From Vandiemenella viatica (taxonomy: Eukaryota; Arthropoda; Insecta; Orthoptera; Morabidae): a stretch of DNA of 64,000 nt. Of this stretch, positions 32,640 to 45,000 are shown piece by piece. The notes under the pieces are model-generated. The model did no database searches and was not told the DNA's origin. It saw nothing but the letters and a program-made list of their open reading frames with translations. The DNA lies in assembly GCA_031002005.1 (NCBI GenBank), contig CM061914.1, forward strand, positions 194,326,685-194,390,684. Direction: 5' to 3'. The stretch's first letter is position 1, and each line of letters opens with the position of its first letter. A program made the translations under genes and the position numbers.

Positions 32640-33930
32640 AAGTCTCGCTACCTTTGGTACCTTTACTTCTAGGAGTAGGGTGAAAGGTTTTTTTGGGACA
32701 CTTTTTTATTTATCGCATTACGGGAAAATCGAGGGCTATGATTATTTGAAACGATGTTAATGCTGTAAAACCCCTGTGGTGTTCGTATGCACTGTTGGTT
32801 GGTATAATATACTAAGGGGGACTTTGGACCTGTGTCATTTCTTTCATCTCTGGATTGATTTATTTTTCTATGGAATTTTTCAGTTGTGCAGAATATTTCT
32901 GTAGGTATGAAAGGGATGTTGGTATCGTTTAGAACTTCTATAGGTGTATATATCTTGGAGCGTTGAGAATCATTCTTAAACATTTGTTTTGAAGTAGGTG
33001 GATGTGTTATAAATTTGATTGACTTGCCATATCCCATATCTGGCATCCGTATAGTAAAAATGTGATAATGATGGGTTTGTGTAGATGTATTTTTGTTTCT
33101 ATCCGTAGGTTTTTGTGTGTGTCATTGCCTCGACAGCGGTGTATGAAACCCCACTACCTGCGATAGCTTTGCTTCTAGGAATCGGGTTGGCTGGTTTTGG
33201 AACACTTTTAATTTGCTCTCTTTCCGCAGGAAAACCGTGTGTGCGATCATCAGAGATGCTCTTAGCGGTGAAAACGCCCGCGGTGTTCGTGTACTTCTAA
33301 TTTTATTTTTTAGCGGTTGGTATACATGTTTCAACTTGGTATACTGTGCTGAGAGGCACTTTGTAGTTGTGTCACTCCACAGGCATGACGTTCATTTCTG
33401 TTTTTATTTATTTTTCTCAGCAAGTTTACTGTTATGTTGAAGATTTGTGTGTTTATTACTGGAATGTCAGCTTGGTTGTCTAGTGCCTTTATGGACGTGT
33501 AAATTGGTGCGTTGAAGATCATTCGTAACCATCTGTTTTGGAGACTCTGGATGTGTTAAACATTGGTGTGGCTTGCCATCCGCCATATCTGGCATCCATA
33601 CAGAATGAATAGTCGGATGATGGGTTTGTAAAGTCTTATTTTGGTTGAGGTCTGGCTGTTATTGCTTCGTAGTACTGGTGATAGCTACGTAGCGCTAAGG
33701 TTTTTATCCTTCTATCCAGGATGTGTTGCCGGAAAAGTAGCTCGTTGTCTAGTGTTATGTCTAAATATCTGATCTCCTTGCCCCATGATGTTTAGTGTTA
33801 GTTGGCTGCTCCGTAGTGCTGGTGATAGATTTGAGATTGCTGTCTAGCCTTTGGTTTTGCTGTCTAGGATATGTTGTCGAAACAATAATTTGTTATCTAG
33901 TAGTATTTGAAGTTACGGGTGCTTTTTAAC
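32640..33930 (-). mobile_element. Jockey-like LINE relic with internal tandem duplication
   Basis: The minus strand carries the RT C-terminal region twice. At 32640-33120 it reads GCQIWDM- and KIYTPIEVLNDTNIPFIPTE. At 33150-33640 it reads a GCQIWRM-like stretch then RMIFNAPIYTSIKALDNQAD and IPVINTQIF. A shorter segment (LFRQHILDR-type) is likewise doubled between 33690 and 33920. The copies differ by many substitutions and stops. Confidence 0.72.
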
Positions 33931-36900
33931 CCAGGCAACATGTTAGCATACGACGTTGAGGGTTTCATTTAACTGTGGCTTGCGCCTCTCGTCTCGTGAG
34001 CGTGTTGCGGGCCGGATACGGAGCCCCAGTTGCAGCTTGCGACACGCGCCCTCCCACGGTTTCGCCTCGTAAAACGGTGAGGCAACCGCGAGCGCCATCA
34101 TCTCGCGGCCTCTGCGTCGTCCTCAAGATATTTACGTTATTAGCAGGTGTTTCAGGGCACTCTGCGAACCAAAGAGGAGCTCTCGTTCACGTGCCGCGTC
34201 GTCCTAACTAGCGGAGTGCTCAAGGAACACACGGGGGGGGAGGCAGCGGGAACTATGTGCTACGCAAGCCTAGTACATCATGTAAGGAACGACAGCTTCT
34301 GCACCAGAAAAACGTTCCGCGTATGCGTGAAAAAGTCCCCAACCGAAATGTGTGGGTTCCAATCGCTGAGACAGGACTCGTGAGAATCGATGGAATGGTC
34401 CCGCGAGAGACAGGTCGGGAGGCCGGGGAAACCGGGACTGTAACGTACAGGGAAAATCACGGAAACGGGAGTGATACGGGCTCCACGTTAGTATAACTTC
34501 ACGAAAAAACGATGACAAATTCGAGATTTCTGTACTTGAAAAGGTAATTAAAAACACGAAGAGTCAGAGAAGCCTAATAATATAAAATGGCATTGTACAG
34601 TCTGTGCGGGCAATTAGAGTTTGAGAATGCTGCAAAAATATGAGCAGGCAGTTTAAAAATCATTCAGCAAGTGCTAGGTCAGCGGACACAAACGACACTT
34701 ATACAATCGCCGAATGAAAACTACACTATGGGAATGACTGCGATATGAACGTAAGTGTAGATAATAAGGCCAAGTGTGGAATACACTGAAGATGGATATA
34801 AAGTAAGGAGACGGGACAAGAGATGTCATCGAAATACGCTGAATCTTAGCACAGCTGCTGTAATTCATAAATCAGAGGAAGATAATGAAGCTGAGAAATC
34901 GGATGAACAGAAGATCCGAAACAATACGACTGCTAGAGAAGGTGAAGATGCTTACTCCAAGCATGTGGTCTCTGCACATGCGTTATGTTAGTGTTTCCAC
35001 AGTGACGTGTTCCAGGCGTCCAGGCGTCCACCAGTTTACGTGGGTCCATCGGATAACATGAACAGGGCAGAGGGAAATAAGTTCTGTCGTAATACCTCGG
35101 GTAGGAAACCTCTGCGACAGTCGAGACGGGACGCGAGGGCGGCTGACCAGGACACTGGCAGCAGCGCCTCAGTGCTCAGGTGGCCATCAGAAGAACTAAT
35201 CTTCTGCTCTAGAGAGCGGGACAAAGTGGATGCGTGATATTACCAACTCGCACACCGCCAGCAGGTAACGTTACAACCTCATTTTGTTGTGTTGCTGGGA
35301 ACAGTGCTCTGGGTCTGCTATATACTACTCCCAACTATTCCATGACGTTTCTGTCACAGTCTAAGATCATCTTCAGAGCTGCTGTTCCCCGTTCCCTTCG
35401 TGGACCTAGCGCGCCACAGCTTGATATCACGCACTAGATGCTCCGTTTGTTATAAAGCTGCGTTAATATTCACTTTATGAATTAAAACAAAATTTAGTAG
35501 TGCTTTTCAAGCAGAAAATAACCATCAATTTGATAATTAGCAGTTTCTCTGCGGATATGAAAGTAGTGAACTGCAAAGTCTGAGTATAGCTCGCGACCGC
35601 TTTGCATTCATGATTGAAGAGACAGTCGCCATTTAATTTACAGTTTATTATTCACATTAGTTATTATTGTTTATATACATTAAAACTCTCATGGAAATGT
35701 TTTAATGAATATTTGCAGAATTTAGGCGGAAATGTGTGTAGAGTGTTATTGAATTTTGGTTGTTGGGATGTCATAGTTGGGTGTCTAGGCGCACCTTGTT
35801 GCACGTCACACTTTGTCGCTGGAATCTGCAGCGTCGGATCATCTCTCAACACTTACAGCAGCCGCAGTGGCCGCCATCTTAATATCAGAGACACTCTGGT
35901 GGCTGTCTGCTTATTACAGGGAAGAGTTTCGTGTGCATCTTACATATAATATCACGTTGGATACAGACACATAAAATGGACTACATTTTACATTCCATGA
36001 CAGGCAGTTGGTGATTATTGCTAGTTTGATTAGTAATGTTTTTTTTATTACTCCTTAAAGAACGACGGGAGTTTTAGGCCCACGGTATTATTTCATTTTG
36101 CTCGTCTGGGAGGAGTGGGGTCTAACATTGAGCATGCCGACAGTGTAAGCACTCTCTTACGAAACCACACAAGCAGCCTGCGTTGTTTAAATCCTAAGTA
36201 TCCTATTTAGTTTTAGAACCGGAGTTTAAATTATCGCATTTTACTGTGAAATGACACTTAAGGAATCTGCCAGTAAGCCTAGTAAACACGCGCCAACTTT
36301 GGTGTAACACAAGTGTAATGGACTATGAGTCTAGTCGAAATCTCACAGCAATCCGGATTCAAGCTCAATTCCTACGGCTGCTTGCGGCAGGAGACAGCTG
36401 TAAGTCATATGTGTAACGCCCACATAGTGGAGACAAACTGGATCTGTGCTGACAGCTCCCTCACAAAGACAACGACAGGCTAATGTCGTCTGTCTCCAGA
36501 TTCACAGCACTAAATGTAGACAGTTTAACTGGCTGCTGTGAGGTGTTAATGTCCTCGGACAGACTGAAAAACAGTAACACATTAGAGTGTGAGCGCTGTG
36601 AAGTGTAAGTTTTGGTTAAAGTATTCACTAATACGCTGCTTTGTTGTAGAGGCAGGTTCATATGTTGCTCTGAAAAATGAAACGGGCTGGCCAGACAGCA
36701 AGTTGCGATCCTGACGCGCCGCGTTTGCATACAACAGATGCTACTTCGCTGTAGCGTTGGTCACATATCTCATAGGCGTGACTGTAGCGCTATGCCGGTA
36801 AAGTACTAGTTGAAGAGTGTTGTAGTACAAGAAATTTAGGGAATGATTAATTACGTACAGTACCTTCTCATATTTATAATGTGCTGCTTGACGGATTTCA

Positions 36901-37979
36901 GTAGAGATTTAGGCGTTCTACAAAAAAAGAGTTCACTATTCTGATTGTTGGAATCGAAGGGAAGTTGAAGATGGCGGTACTAAGAAACGTTGTTGTGTAT
37001 GATCTGTTAGAGAACACCATAATTTCTAAAAAGATGGAGTTGGAGTAAGTTTGTTTCAGAGTGTATCGCGGAAGTCGAAACAATCGGTATCCGTATATAC
37101 TGGTCCGTGTGGTTATTGAAAAAGTAAAAATGTAGTTTTAAAACTATGGCTAGCAATTTCATGATGCGTCTGAATGGGAAAGGAGCGAAATATTCGCCAC
37201 TTTTTATAATTCTACTTTTCTGTTTGAGTGCGGCAGTGAAAAAAGCATTGAAGGCAGTAGTATGGGCGGCGACATCAAAGCAAATATCTTCACTTGATCA
37301 CTAAACTTAAAGTGTTGCGCGCAGGACTGTGTTTAGTGATTGTCTCTACGGAGTTATCCATTACGTGCTGGTAGTAACAGCGGATTGTCTCTTCATTTAT
37401 TCCATGTGTACGAAGCTCATCCAGAAAGTGAGGTCCGTCTGCATATTAAAAAATATTATGAGTTTGTTTCCATTTGTGATTTATTACAGAAAAGTCTACA
37501 CACCTTAGACTACTCTTCGACATATTCATCATGCGAATTAAGACATCTGTCGTACATAGGCACTAATTACAACACCCCCCGCTTCATAGAATTCAGCCAC
37601 CTGCCACCTGAAACAAGTTTTTATAGTGCAAATGTTCAGCCATAATTTCGTGAAATAAAGATCTTGGTGTTAGGAAAGTATAATAACGAATCAGACTCGT
37701 TTGCCGATGCGGCGCACCAATTCTTTAGTGTCCACTTCACTACTCTTCCTTCGTTGAACATCCTAACCCATTCATCGCGTATTCTCCATAAATTCCACTT
37801 ATCTGACGATAAATTTCACAAGGTCTGACTTTTCTCGCATTCAAAAACTTGATAACGGCTCTTATTCACAGCTGGCGGGCCGATCGATTGTTTTAAACTT
37901 GATCACCGACAAACAACGACTTCAAAAGTTCACGTAGTGAATCAAAGTAGCTAGGCAACTTCGTTCTCGAGTTGAAGGA
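33931..37979. other. 4 kb without recognisable genes
   Basis: Scattered frames of 60-110 codons on both strands (for example 34008-34500 and 35614-35949) show no domain, no splice partners and no repeat family I can name. Locally GC-rich near 34000-34250. Confidence 0.4.
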
Positions 37980-38840
37980 TATATATGCGTGTAAGTAATA
38001 AGGTGACACCATTTAACTATGAATATACAATTAATGGTACTGTCCTTAGAACGGTACATTCCGCTAAATACCTAGGGGTAACAATTCGTAATAATTTGTC
38101 GTGGAATGAGCATATCGAGAATGTAGTGGGAAAAGCAAATCGTATGCTCCGATTTCTAGGTCGTAATTTAAATCAATGCACTCCGGAAGTTGAATCGATT
38201 GTATACAAGTCACTAGTGCGTCCACACTTAGAATATTGTTGCTCTGTATGGGGTCCCCATCAAAAGGTGTTAATGGAGGCATTAGAGAAGGTCCAAAGAA
38301 GAGCCGCCCGATTTGTGACAGGTATATATAGTTGGACGGAAAGCGTAAGTGCGATGTTGAAGAAGTTAGGTTGGGAAGACCTGGAGCACCGAAGGCGTTG
38401 CTCTCGACAGAAGCTAATTGAAAAATTCACGACTGACGTATTTCGGAATGACATCCAACAAATATTGCTACCAGCAACATTCATATCTCGGAATGACCGC
38501 GAAAATAAGATAAGAGAAATGAGAGCCAGAACCGATTGATTTCTGTACTCATTTTTTCCACGAGCGATTAGGGAATGGAATAGAAAGGATTTACCGGGTG
38601 AGTAAACTTAAAATCCGACAGGAGTAGTTTTCGATAAAGCACTCCAACCATCCTGTTCTGGGTTTCCCATGGTTTTCAGGATCACTCCAGGCGAATGCTG
38701 GGATGGTTCCTCACAATAGCCCATGGGCGCCTCCTGCCATATCCCACATATCCCTTCCAGACCATCACCCTTTTCGATAGGTGCAACGCACCCTCCGCCA
38801 CACACATTTAGTGAATCGCGGAGTAATAATAATAATAATA
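37980..38840 (+). mobile_element. LINE-B family, longest copy (RT C-terminus and 3' UTR)
   Basis: An open frame of about 184 codons covers the RT C-terminal third: HSAKYLGVTIRNNLSWNEHI, YKSLVRPHLEYCCSVWGP, KVQRRAARFVTGIYSW, LGWEDLEHRRRCSRQKLI. It ends at a TGA in place of a codon in the usual RTD-FLYSFFPRAIREWN end. The 3' UTR follows and finishes in (TAA)n. It is relatively well preserved. Truncated relatives lie at 13985, 23851, 53188 and, more distantly, 61095. Confidence 0.85.
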
Positions 38841-39204
38841 TCTACGGATGCTGTCAGATGCGCGGCATATACGTGCAAACCGTACTTACTTTCTGGATGA
38901 GCTTTGTAGGATAATTGTTTTAGGCCAGTATTCTAACCTGACTCGAAGAGAGGAGGCCTGTGACAGTTACTGTTGTAATATATCGATTTCGACGGAGTAC
39001 GTACTGTTCTTTCTTTCAGTGTTCTAACAGTTAGTTTATTCGTGGATGCATAGCTAAATATAATTGTTATTAAATAACGCGCATAACCTCAAACATACCC
39101 GTTCGTTTTTTGTTGGACAGTGGAGGCGAAGAGCGTGACGTCAAAGTCCAACGTCATAGATTGACGTCATGGCGTGACACAATTACAAGATGGCCAAAAC
39201 TTGC

Positions 39205-39454
39205 TCTTTTTTTTTTTGTTTTACTTTACGCCCTTCGACGGCTAAGATATCATTAGAGGTGGGATAGGACTGGAGACAAGGAATGGGAAGGAATTTGGCC
39301 ATGGCCTTTTTTTAAAGGAAGCATCCCGGCATTCGCCTGGAGTGATTTGGGGAAACCATGGAAAACCCAAATATGGATGCCCGGACGGGGATTCGAACCC
39401 GCGTCCTTCCGAATGCGAGGCGAGAACGTTAACCGTTCACCCACCACGCTCGGT
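39205..39454 (-). mobile_element. tRNA-derived SINE, family 2, with perfect TSD
   Basis: The 250-bp element is flanked by CCAAAACTTGC at 39194-39204 and again at 39455-39465. It has a reversed head with GGGGATTCGAACCCGCG, body GGAGTGATTTGGGGAAACCA and a T-rich left edge. The perfect duplication suggests it is a fairly recent insertion, 0.4 kb beyond the gene 2 poly-A signal. Confidence 0.88.
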
Positions 39455-39850
39455 CCAAAACTTGCGTTTTATAAATATGGATCCATTAGGTGCTGGTTGT
39501 GACAGCGCCAGGTCTCTTGACTAATTTCCTGTGTAGGATAAATGTTTTAAGCCCGGTACTCTAAACTGCAATGAAGAGAGGTAGTTATTTCAACGAACAG
39601 AGATTCATCTAGACGGTAACTGGCTCGCACCGCGTTGTTAAGGTAGCGAGTGTTTGTTGGTCAGGCTGGTCCAGTGATCAACAGCGGTGCCTGGGAAGGC
39701 AGGGGTGGCACACATTCATCCGTCGCCCAGTCGGTAAACATCAAACGCCCGGATAGCTGGCAAGGTGGTAGCTAGCTCTAGGCTGATGGGCGCTTGAGGA
39801 GGGAAGCAGGGAGTGGGTGAATGAGAGACGGGTGAGTGCTGCAGTATTGC

Positions 39851-39856
39851 TTTATT
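39851..39856 (-). terminator. Gene 2 polyadenylation signal AATAAA
   Basis: TTTATT on the plus strand gives AATAAA on the gene strand, starting 9 nt after the TGA. The predicted 3' UTR is therefore very short. Confidence 0.7.
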
Positions 39857-39864
39857 GCGAGTGC

Positions 39865-40074
39865 TCAGTAGTATGCGGGGTGGAGCTTCCTGACGACGGC
39901 GTTGAAGCCGCTGTGGTCGTCGGCGTGGTACTCGACGAGGCGCGTGGAGCCGTCTGGCTCGAGCAGCGAGTAGCTGCCCCGCACCACGTCGCCGTCACGG
40001 ACCTCCGCCTGCTGCTTCAGGTCGCCCGTGTGCGGGTCCTGCACCCCGTAGCTGAACGAGTACTGCGGGTACCC
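39865..40074 (-). CDS. Gene 2 coding exon 3 (RR-2 domain, stop)
   Basis: 70 codons including TGA at 39867-39865, acceptor TGTTGCAG|GGG. It encodes the full RR-2 domain starting [18 protein letters not shown] and ending HPAYY. Decayed LINE sequence begins about 45 bp upstream of this exon in the intron. Confidence 0.92.
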   Translation of the reverse strand, partial: GYPQYSFSYGVQDPHTGDLKQQAEVRDGDVVRGSYSLLEPDGSTRLVEYHADDHSGFNAVVRKLHPAYY

Positions 40075-42042
40075 CTGCAACACACCAACACACCTCACTT
40101 CAAGAAACATACAAATACGGATATAAATCAAAGCAAGGCAAGACAAAAGTGATGAAATGTAGCAGAAAAAATACCAATCACACTACATTAAATATAAAAA
40201 TTGGATCGGATGGAATAGGAGAAGTAAGTGAATTCTGTTATTTCGGAAGCAAAATTACAACCAATGGCCGAAGCGGGAATGATGTTAAAAGCAATAGCAC
40301 TAGCGAAAAGAGCCTTCATAAAAAAATTCTTTTAGTTTCAAATATTGATCTAGGAATTAAAAAGAACTTTTTAAAACTCTATGTGTGGAGCACAGCACTT
40401 TATGGTAGCGAACCATGGACTTTAGGAATACCAGAAAGAAAGAAAATTGAAGCATTTGAAATGTGGTGCTACAGAAGAATGTTGAAAATTAAGTGGATAG
40501 ATAGAGGACGTACAATGCAGTGTGTCTGTACATCCGTGTTGTGTCTTGTTGCGTTTGGAGTTCCTAAGAAAAATCTCAATATGATATGAGTTGAAAGAAA
40601 GAATTCAGCAAAATTATCAGCTGCTACAGTACAGGATGATACCTACGGTCGCCACTCAATAAAATGAAATGAAATACAAAATGTATAATGATTACAACAC
40701 AGGATACTTTCAGCATCATTGAAAATCTAAACTCGACGTTTATATCAAAAGACGTGTAGTTAAAAGAGGTGGAATACTTGAACCAGTAGCAGTAGTATGG
40801 CGGCTTTAATAATCTGAATCCATTGCGCCCACACCTAACAACACTACTTTACATTATCATGCACAGGGAAAGTGTCCTGCCTGACGAAAAAGAGGAGGGG
40901 GAAACGAAATGAAACTTGAAAGTTTGAGAGGGTATGTGATGTTATATCAGTGATTACAAAATTTAGTCAAATTTACAGAGTTTCGCAGTATGACGTTGCA
41001 CCGCCGTCTTTCCTGGATGCATGCACAGATTCGGTTGAGAAGGCTGTCATGAAGCCGTTGTATCCTCTCGTGAGGCAAGCTGGCCACAACTGTTGTAACT
41101 GGTCCTTGATATCCTGGACACTGGCACTGGGACGGAGTTGACGTCAGAGCTGGTCCCACGCATGTTCCATAGGGGACAGATCTGAGGATCTTGTTGAGTA
41201 CCTCAACATCACGCAGGAAGTTCAAGGACACACGTGCCGTATGTGGACGAACATTGTCCTGTTCAAAATTAGCAGTACAATACTGTCGCATGAGAGATAA
41301 CACATGAGGACGCAGGATGTCCGTGACGTACCGTTGTGCCCTCAGTCATTACCAGCCGTGACTTGGAGTCACACCCGATGGCTCCCCACACTATGAAAGC
41401 AGGAGTAACACCGCTGCGCCTCTCAGAAACACTGCAAGGGTGAGAACTCTCCTCAGGTCCCGTCATACTCGCCGACGATGGTCATCCGGAACAGAGTGAA
41501 AGGCGACGCCTGGTTTTAAGCGATGACTCGCGGTTGCGCACTCCCTCCGGAGGCTGTCGCCGGCGAGTGAGGCTTAATGACTCCCTTGCCGACCGAATCA
41601 GTGCGTGCATTCAGGGCAGAGGGGGTGCGCCGCCATACTGATGAGTGGGCTGACTCATGCTGTAAATTTCACTCTATTTTGTAATCACTAAAATGACGTC
41701 CCGTCCCGCTGTGGGCGTCGCTTTAGCACTGTACGTAGTGCGGGTGACTGGGCGTCGGAAGTACTCACGTAGTAGTCGACGGCGGGCGCCGCGACGGCGA
41801 CGCCGTGCCCGTAGCCGTAGCCGAAGTGCGCCGCGGCGCCGTAACCCAGCCCCACGACGCCAGCGCTCACTGCGGCCACCGCCGACACCAGCAGGACTGC
41901 GCTCACCTGCAGCCAACAACATCATGAAAGCAGTCTAAGTCTTTACACATTAAATCATAGACGTGCGTAAACAGCATCATCACGGACAAACAACTGCAGC
42001 CAATCAGGCCATATTCACACGACATGTTATTGACGTGACGCA

Positions 42043-42077
<35 letters not shown>

Positions 42078-45000
42078 TACCTCATTTTCTTTCTTGATTG
42101 TGTATGCATATACAAAACAGACAGATTTAGATGTACTAAATAAACGAAAGACACCGCCAAAAACTGAATATTTTCCTGTGTAAAGTTTGTTTAAGAAGGG
42201 TGATGGGTGAGAGTGGGTGGGTTTTTGTAAACCTTATGTGGAGAATGCATTTCTCTTTGTTTTAAAATATACGTGTGCAGTGTTCCATCAAAAATCTGAA
42301 AGAAAAGCTGAGTTTCTATAAACAACTTTTGAAATTAAGATGGGTGGGAGTAAAAGGGGAGGGAGTTGGACTTTTGTAATCGAAATGTAGACAGTACTTT
42401 TCTGTTCGCTTGAAAGTATACTTGTGACAAGTTCCTTCAAAATCGGATTGAAACTGTAGCTTCGTGTAAAGAAAATTGGCAAAATAAATGGCGTGGAAAA
42501 AGTTTCTGAAAACCAAATTTAGACAGTATTTTTCTGTTTATTTTAAAGTATACTTGTGCAAAGTTCCCACGAAATTAAATAAAAAGAGTGGATTCGAAAA
42601 AAAAAAAAAAAAAAGTGTTTGTAATGGGGGAGGAGCGGGGGGGTGCCTACCGGATCCAATTTTGAATCGAAACCATTCTTGAATCAACTTAATCACACAC
42701 ACAAAATTTCATAAAAATTAGACTAACTGTTTAGGAGGAGTCACATACACACGGACAGAAGAAATATATATACATATACGATATAATGATATTAATACGT
42801 GAAACGAAAATGTCTGATTCCTTTTTAAGGATATTGCGCGCACGGAGAAATATGAGATTTGGAATAGTTAAAATGTAAAAAAGAATTGCAGAAAGCTAAA
42901 ATTTATATATAATATGTGTTACAAATAGATTAAGTAAACTTCAATTGTTTTTTTAATGGCCTTACTGATTCTGCCAATGTCAAGTTTATAAGTTACTCTA
43001 TGGTCTCTGGTCAAGCAGTAAAGAAAAAATGTATAGTAAGCGTAGTTGATATATGTGTTACAAATATTTTATTAAATAAAAAATAAATTCTTGCACGTGT
43101 GTGTGCGTCAAAGCAACACCATTTTCCTGGTGGTGTTGGTGAAATCGGATCGGATCGAAGTCAACTGTCTGACGCGTATTCCCGTCATTAAGATACTCTG
43201 TGGTCTTTGGTCAAACAAGACAGTCGCATGGGTTAGAGATTAATCTTTGAACTTATACAAGGAAAATTTGTTAATTTTTATTCTCGACTAAGCCCCATAG
43301 ATCGCAATAAATGTGGAACTACACTCATCCGCATGTTCTGACTTCAATAACATGGCGCTGATGGAAGTAGCATAATTATTTATTTTAAACGCTGCTGTAA
43401 CGAAGACAGCTATTACCGTTGTTCGAAAATGAAAGCTTGTATCGTGTGTCCATTGATACGTTCACTGCATCGCGATCACATAATTCTTACCTTAATATAA
43501 CATATCTACGGTCACAGAGTACAACGAAAAAATCTACACTGGACGATTATAAATAAACAAAAATCAACTAATGATTCAAACCAAATACGTACTTTTATTC
43601 CATTCCTTTGTCACTTTATTTCTTTGCAGTTGGTTAAGTGAATATAATTGGTATTAAATAATGTTCATGACCTTGTTTTTCTGTTAAATTATGCATATCT
43701 CATTTTATATCCAACGACTAAAAAAAACAATTAATAGTGAATATGTGGATTTTGTTTTTGGCCAGTTTGAATTTTAAAACATACTGAACCATTAAAGAGA
43801 CATACTAGCGTCATAGAGTGAAGTAGTCGGGTGTATTCGCCGTCGTTCCAGAATACCCCATGACGTGTGACTTGTTCGCGCGTTTTGCAGGTCACATCAC
43901 GTATTCACAATTACTCACAGATGGTTATTAGTGCTCGAAGTCGAGTCGAGTCTTGTAAATTTATTTACCTGTCTTTAAATATTCCGATAAGAATGCGCGT
44001 GGAAGTTATTTAGTGAAATATAAATAATAAATATTTCACTTTTTATTTTTAAAAAAAACACCCTATGTTTGTGGCTACAATTTTTTAATTTTTTTGGCGA
44101 AAGGAGGTTCACCCGATAGTCATAAAAAGAAATTTACTGAAGTGGCTACTTTAAATAGTTGCACTTCGTACGGGCCACTTGTAAGTAGTATTTTTAAAAT
44201 GACTATCGCTACACTACAGTTGTTTTTTGTCAGAGAACTAATTTTAGTTTCTGCATCAAAATGAAGTTACAGAAAAGTTCCGCCGGCGTTGGAAAAAAGT
44301 GCGGAATCGAAAATAACAGCACGCGGTGAGAGCATTAACGGAAACACAGCTGGATAGGATGGAGTTGCGAAGAGACTCGCCTCGCACAGCGGCGCAAGCA
44401 GTTTAAGCTGCGGCAGTTCTCGTCGGAGGGACACTGAATCAGCCAGTAAGAGCGTGCCTGCAAGCGCGCGGTGACGTCAAGGTGACACAACACACCAGAC
44501 CAGAGCGGCGCAGTCTATACGCTCTACTACACCACTACTCAAAATCACACCATACCCAGCAAAGTTTTCAAAAGCGATTCACGATTTCTCTATTAACGAA
44601 TTGTGTGTTTGGTATCAAAGCGTAACGTAACACATTGGCAATGCTTCATTTGTACGAAGTCGAATTTTAAGAAAACTGCTGGTCATTTCGAACAGGACGA
44701 AGTCAAAAATGTTAAGGAAAAACACAGTTTGTGACGAAACGTAATTCTGTTCAGTGTGGTATAGTAGATACTTAGCCACTGTAAGACATACATTTTTCAT
44801 ACAGGTGATATTCACGGAGTAACGTGACCCATGTGAGAATTGCGAACTACTTTCGACGTGTACCTGATACTTTCTGGAAAGACGAATCCAATACAAACAT
44901 GAGAACTTGGTATTTTTTTTTTCAGTTTTGGGTTATGGCTTTTGCGCATTGTCGACGTCCTTACAGTAGGGAGTGGACTCCGGGGTGGGGGGGGGGGGGG

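Noticed and set aside
20531..39850. A third RR-2 gene between the two found
   Set aside because: I looked for GDVV-, EPDG- and NAVV-type exons and for DYY|GTGAGT donors on both strands and saw none outside the two genes.
39817..40152. Plus-strand open frame opposite gene 2 exon 3
   Set aside because: Antisense shadow of a well-supported RR-2 exon.
41674..41938. Arg-rich open frames on both strands over gene 2 exon 2
   Set aside because: They are alternative frames of the GC-rich signal/spacer exon. The third frame fits the paralogue's exon structure.
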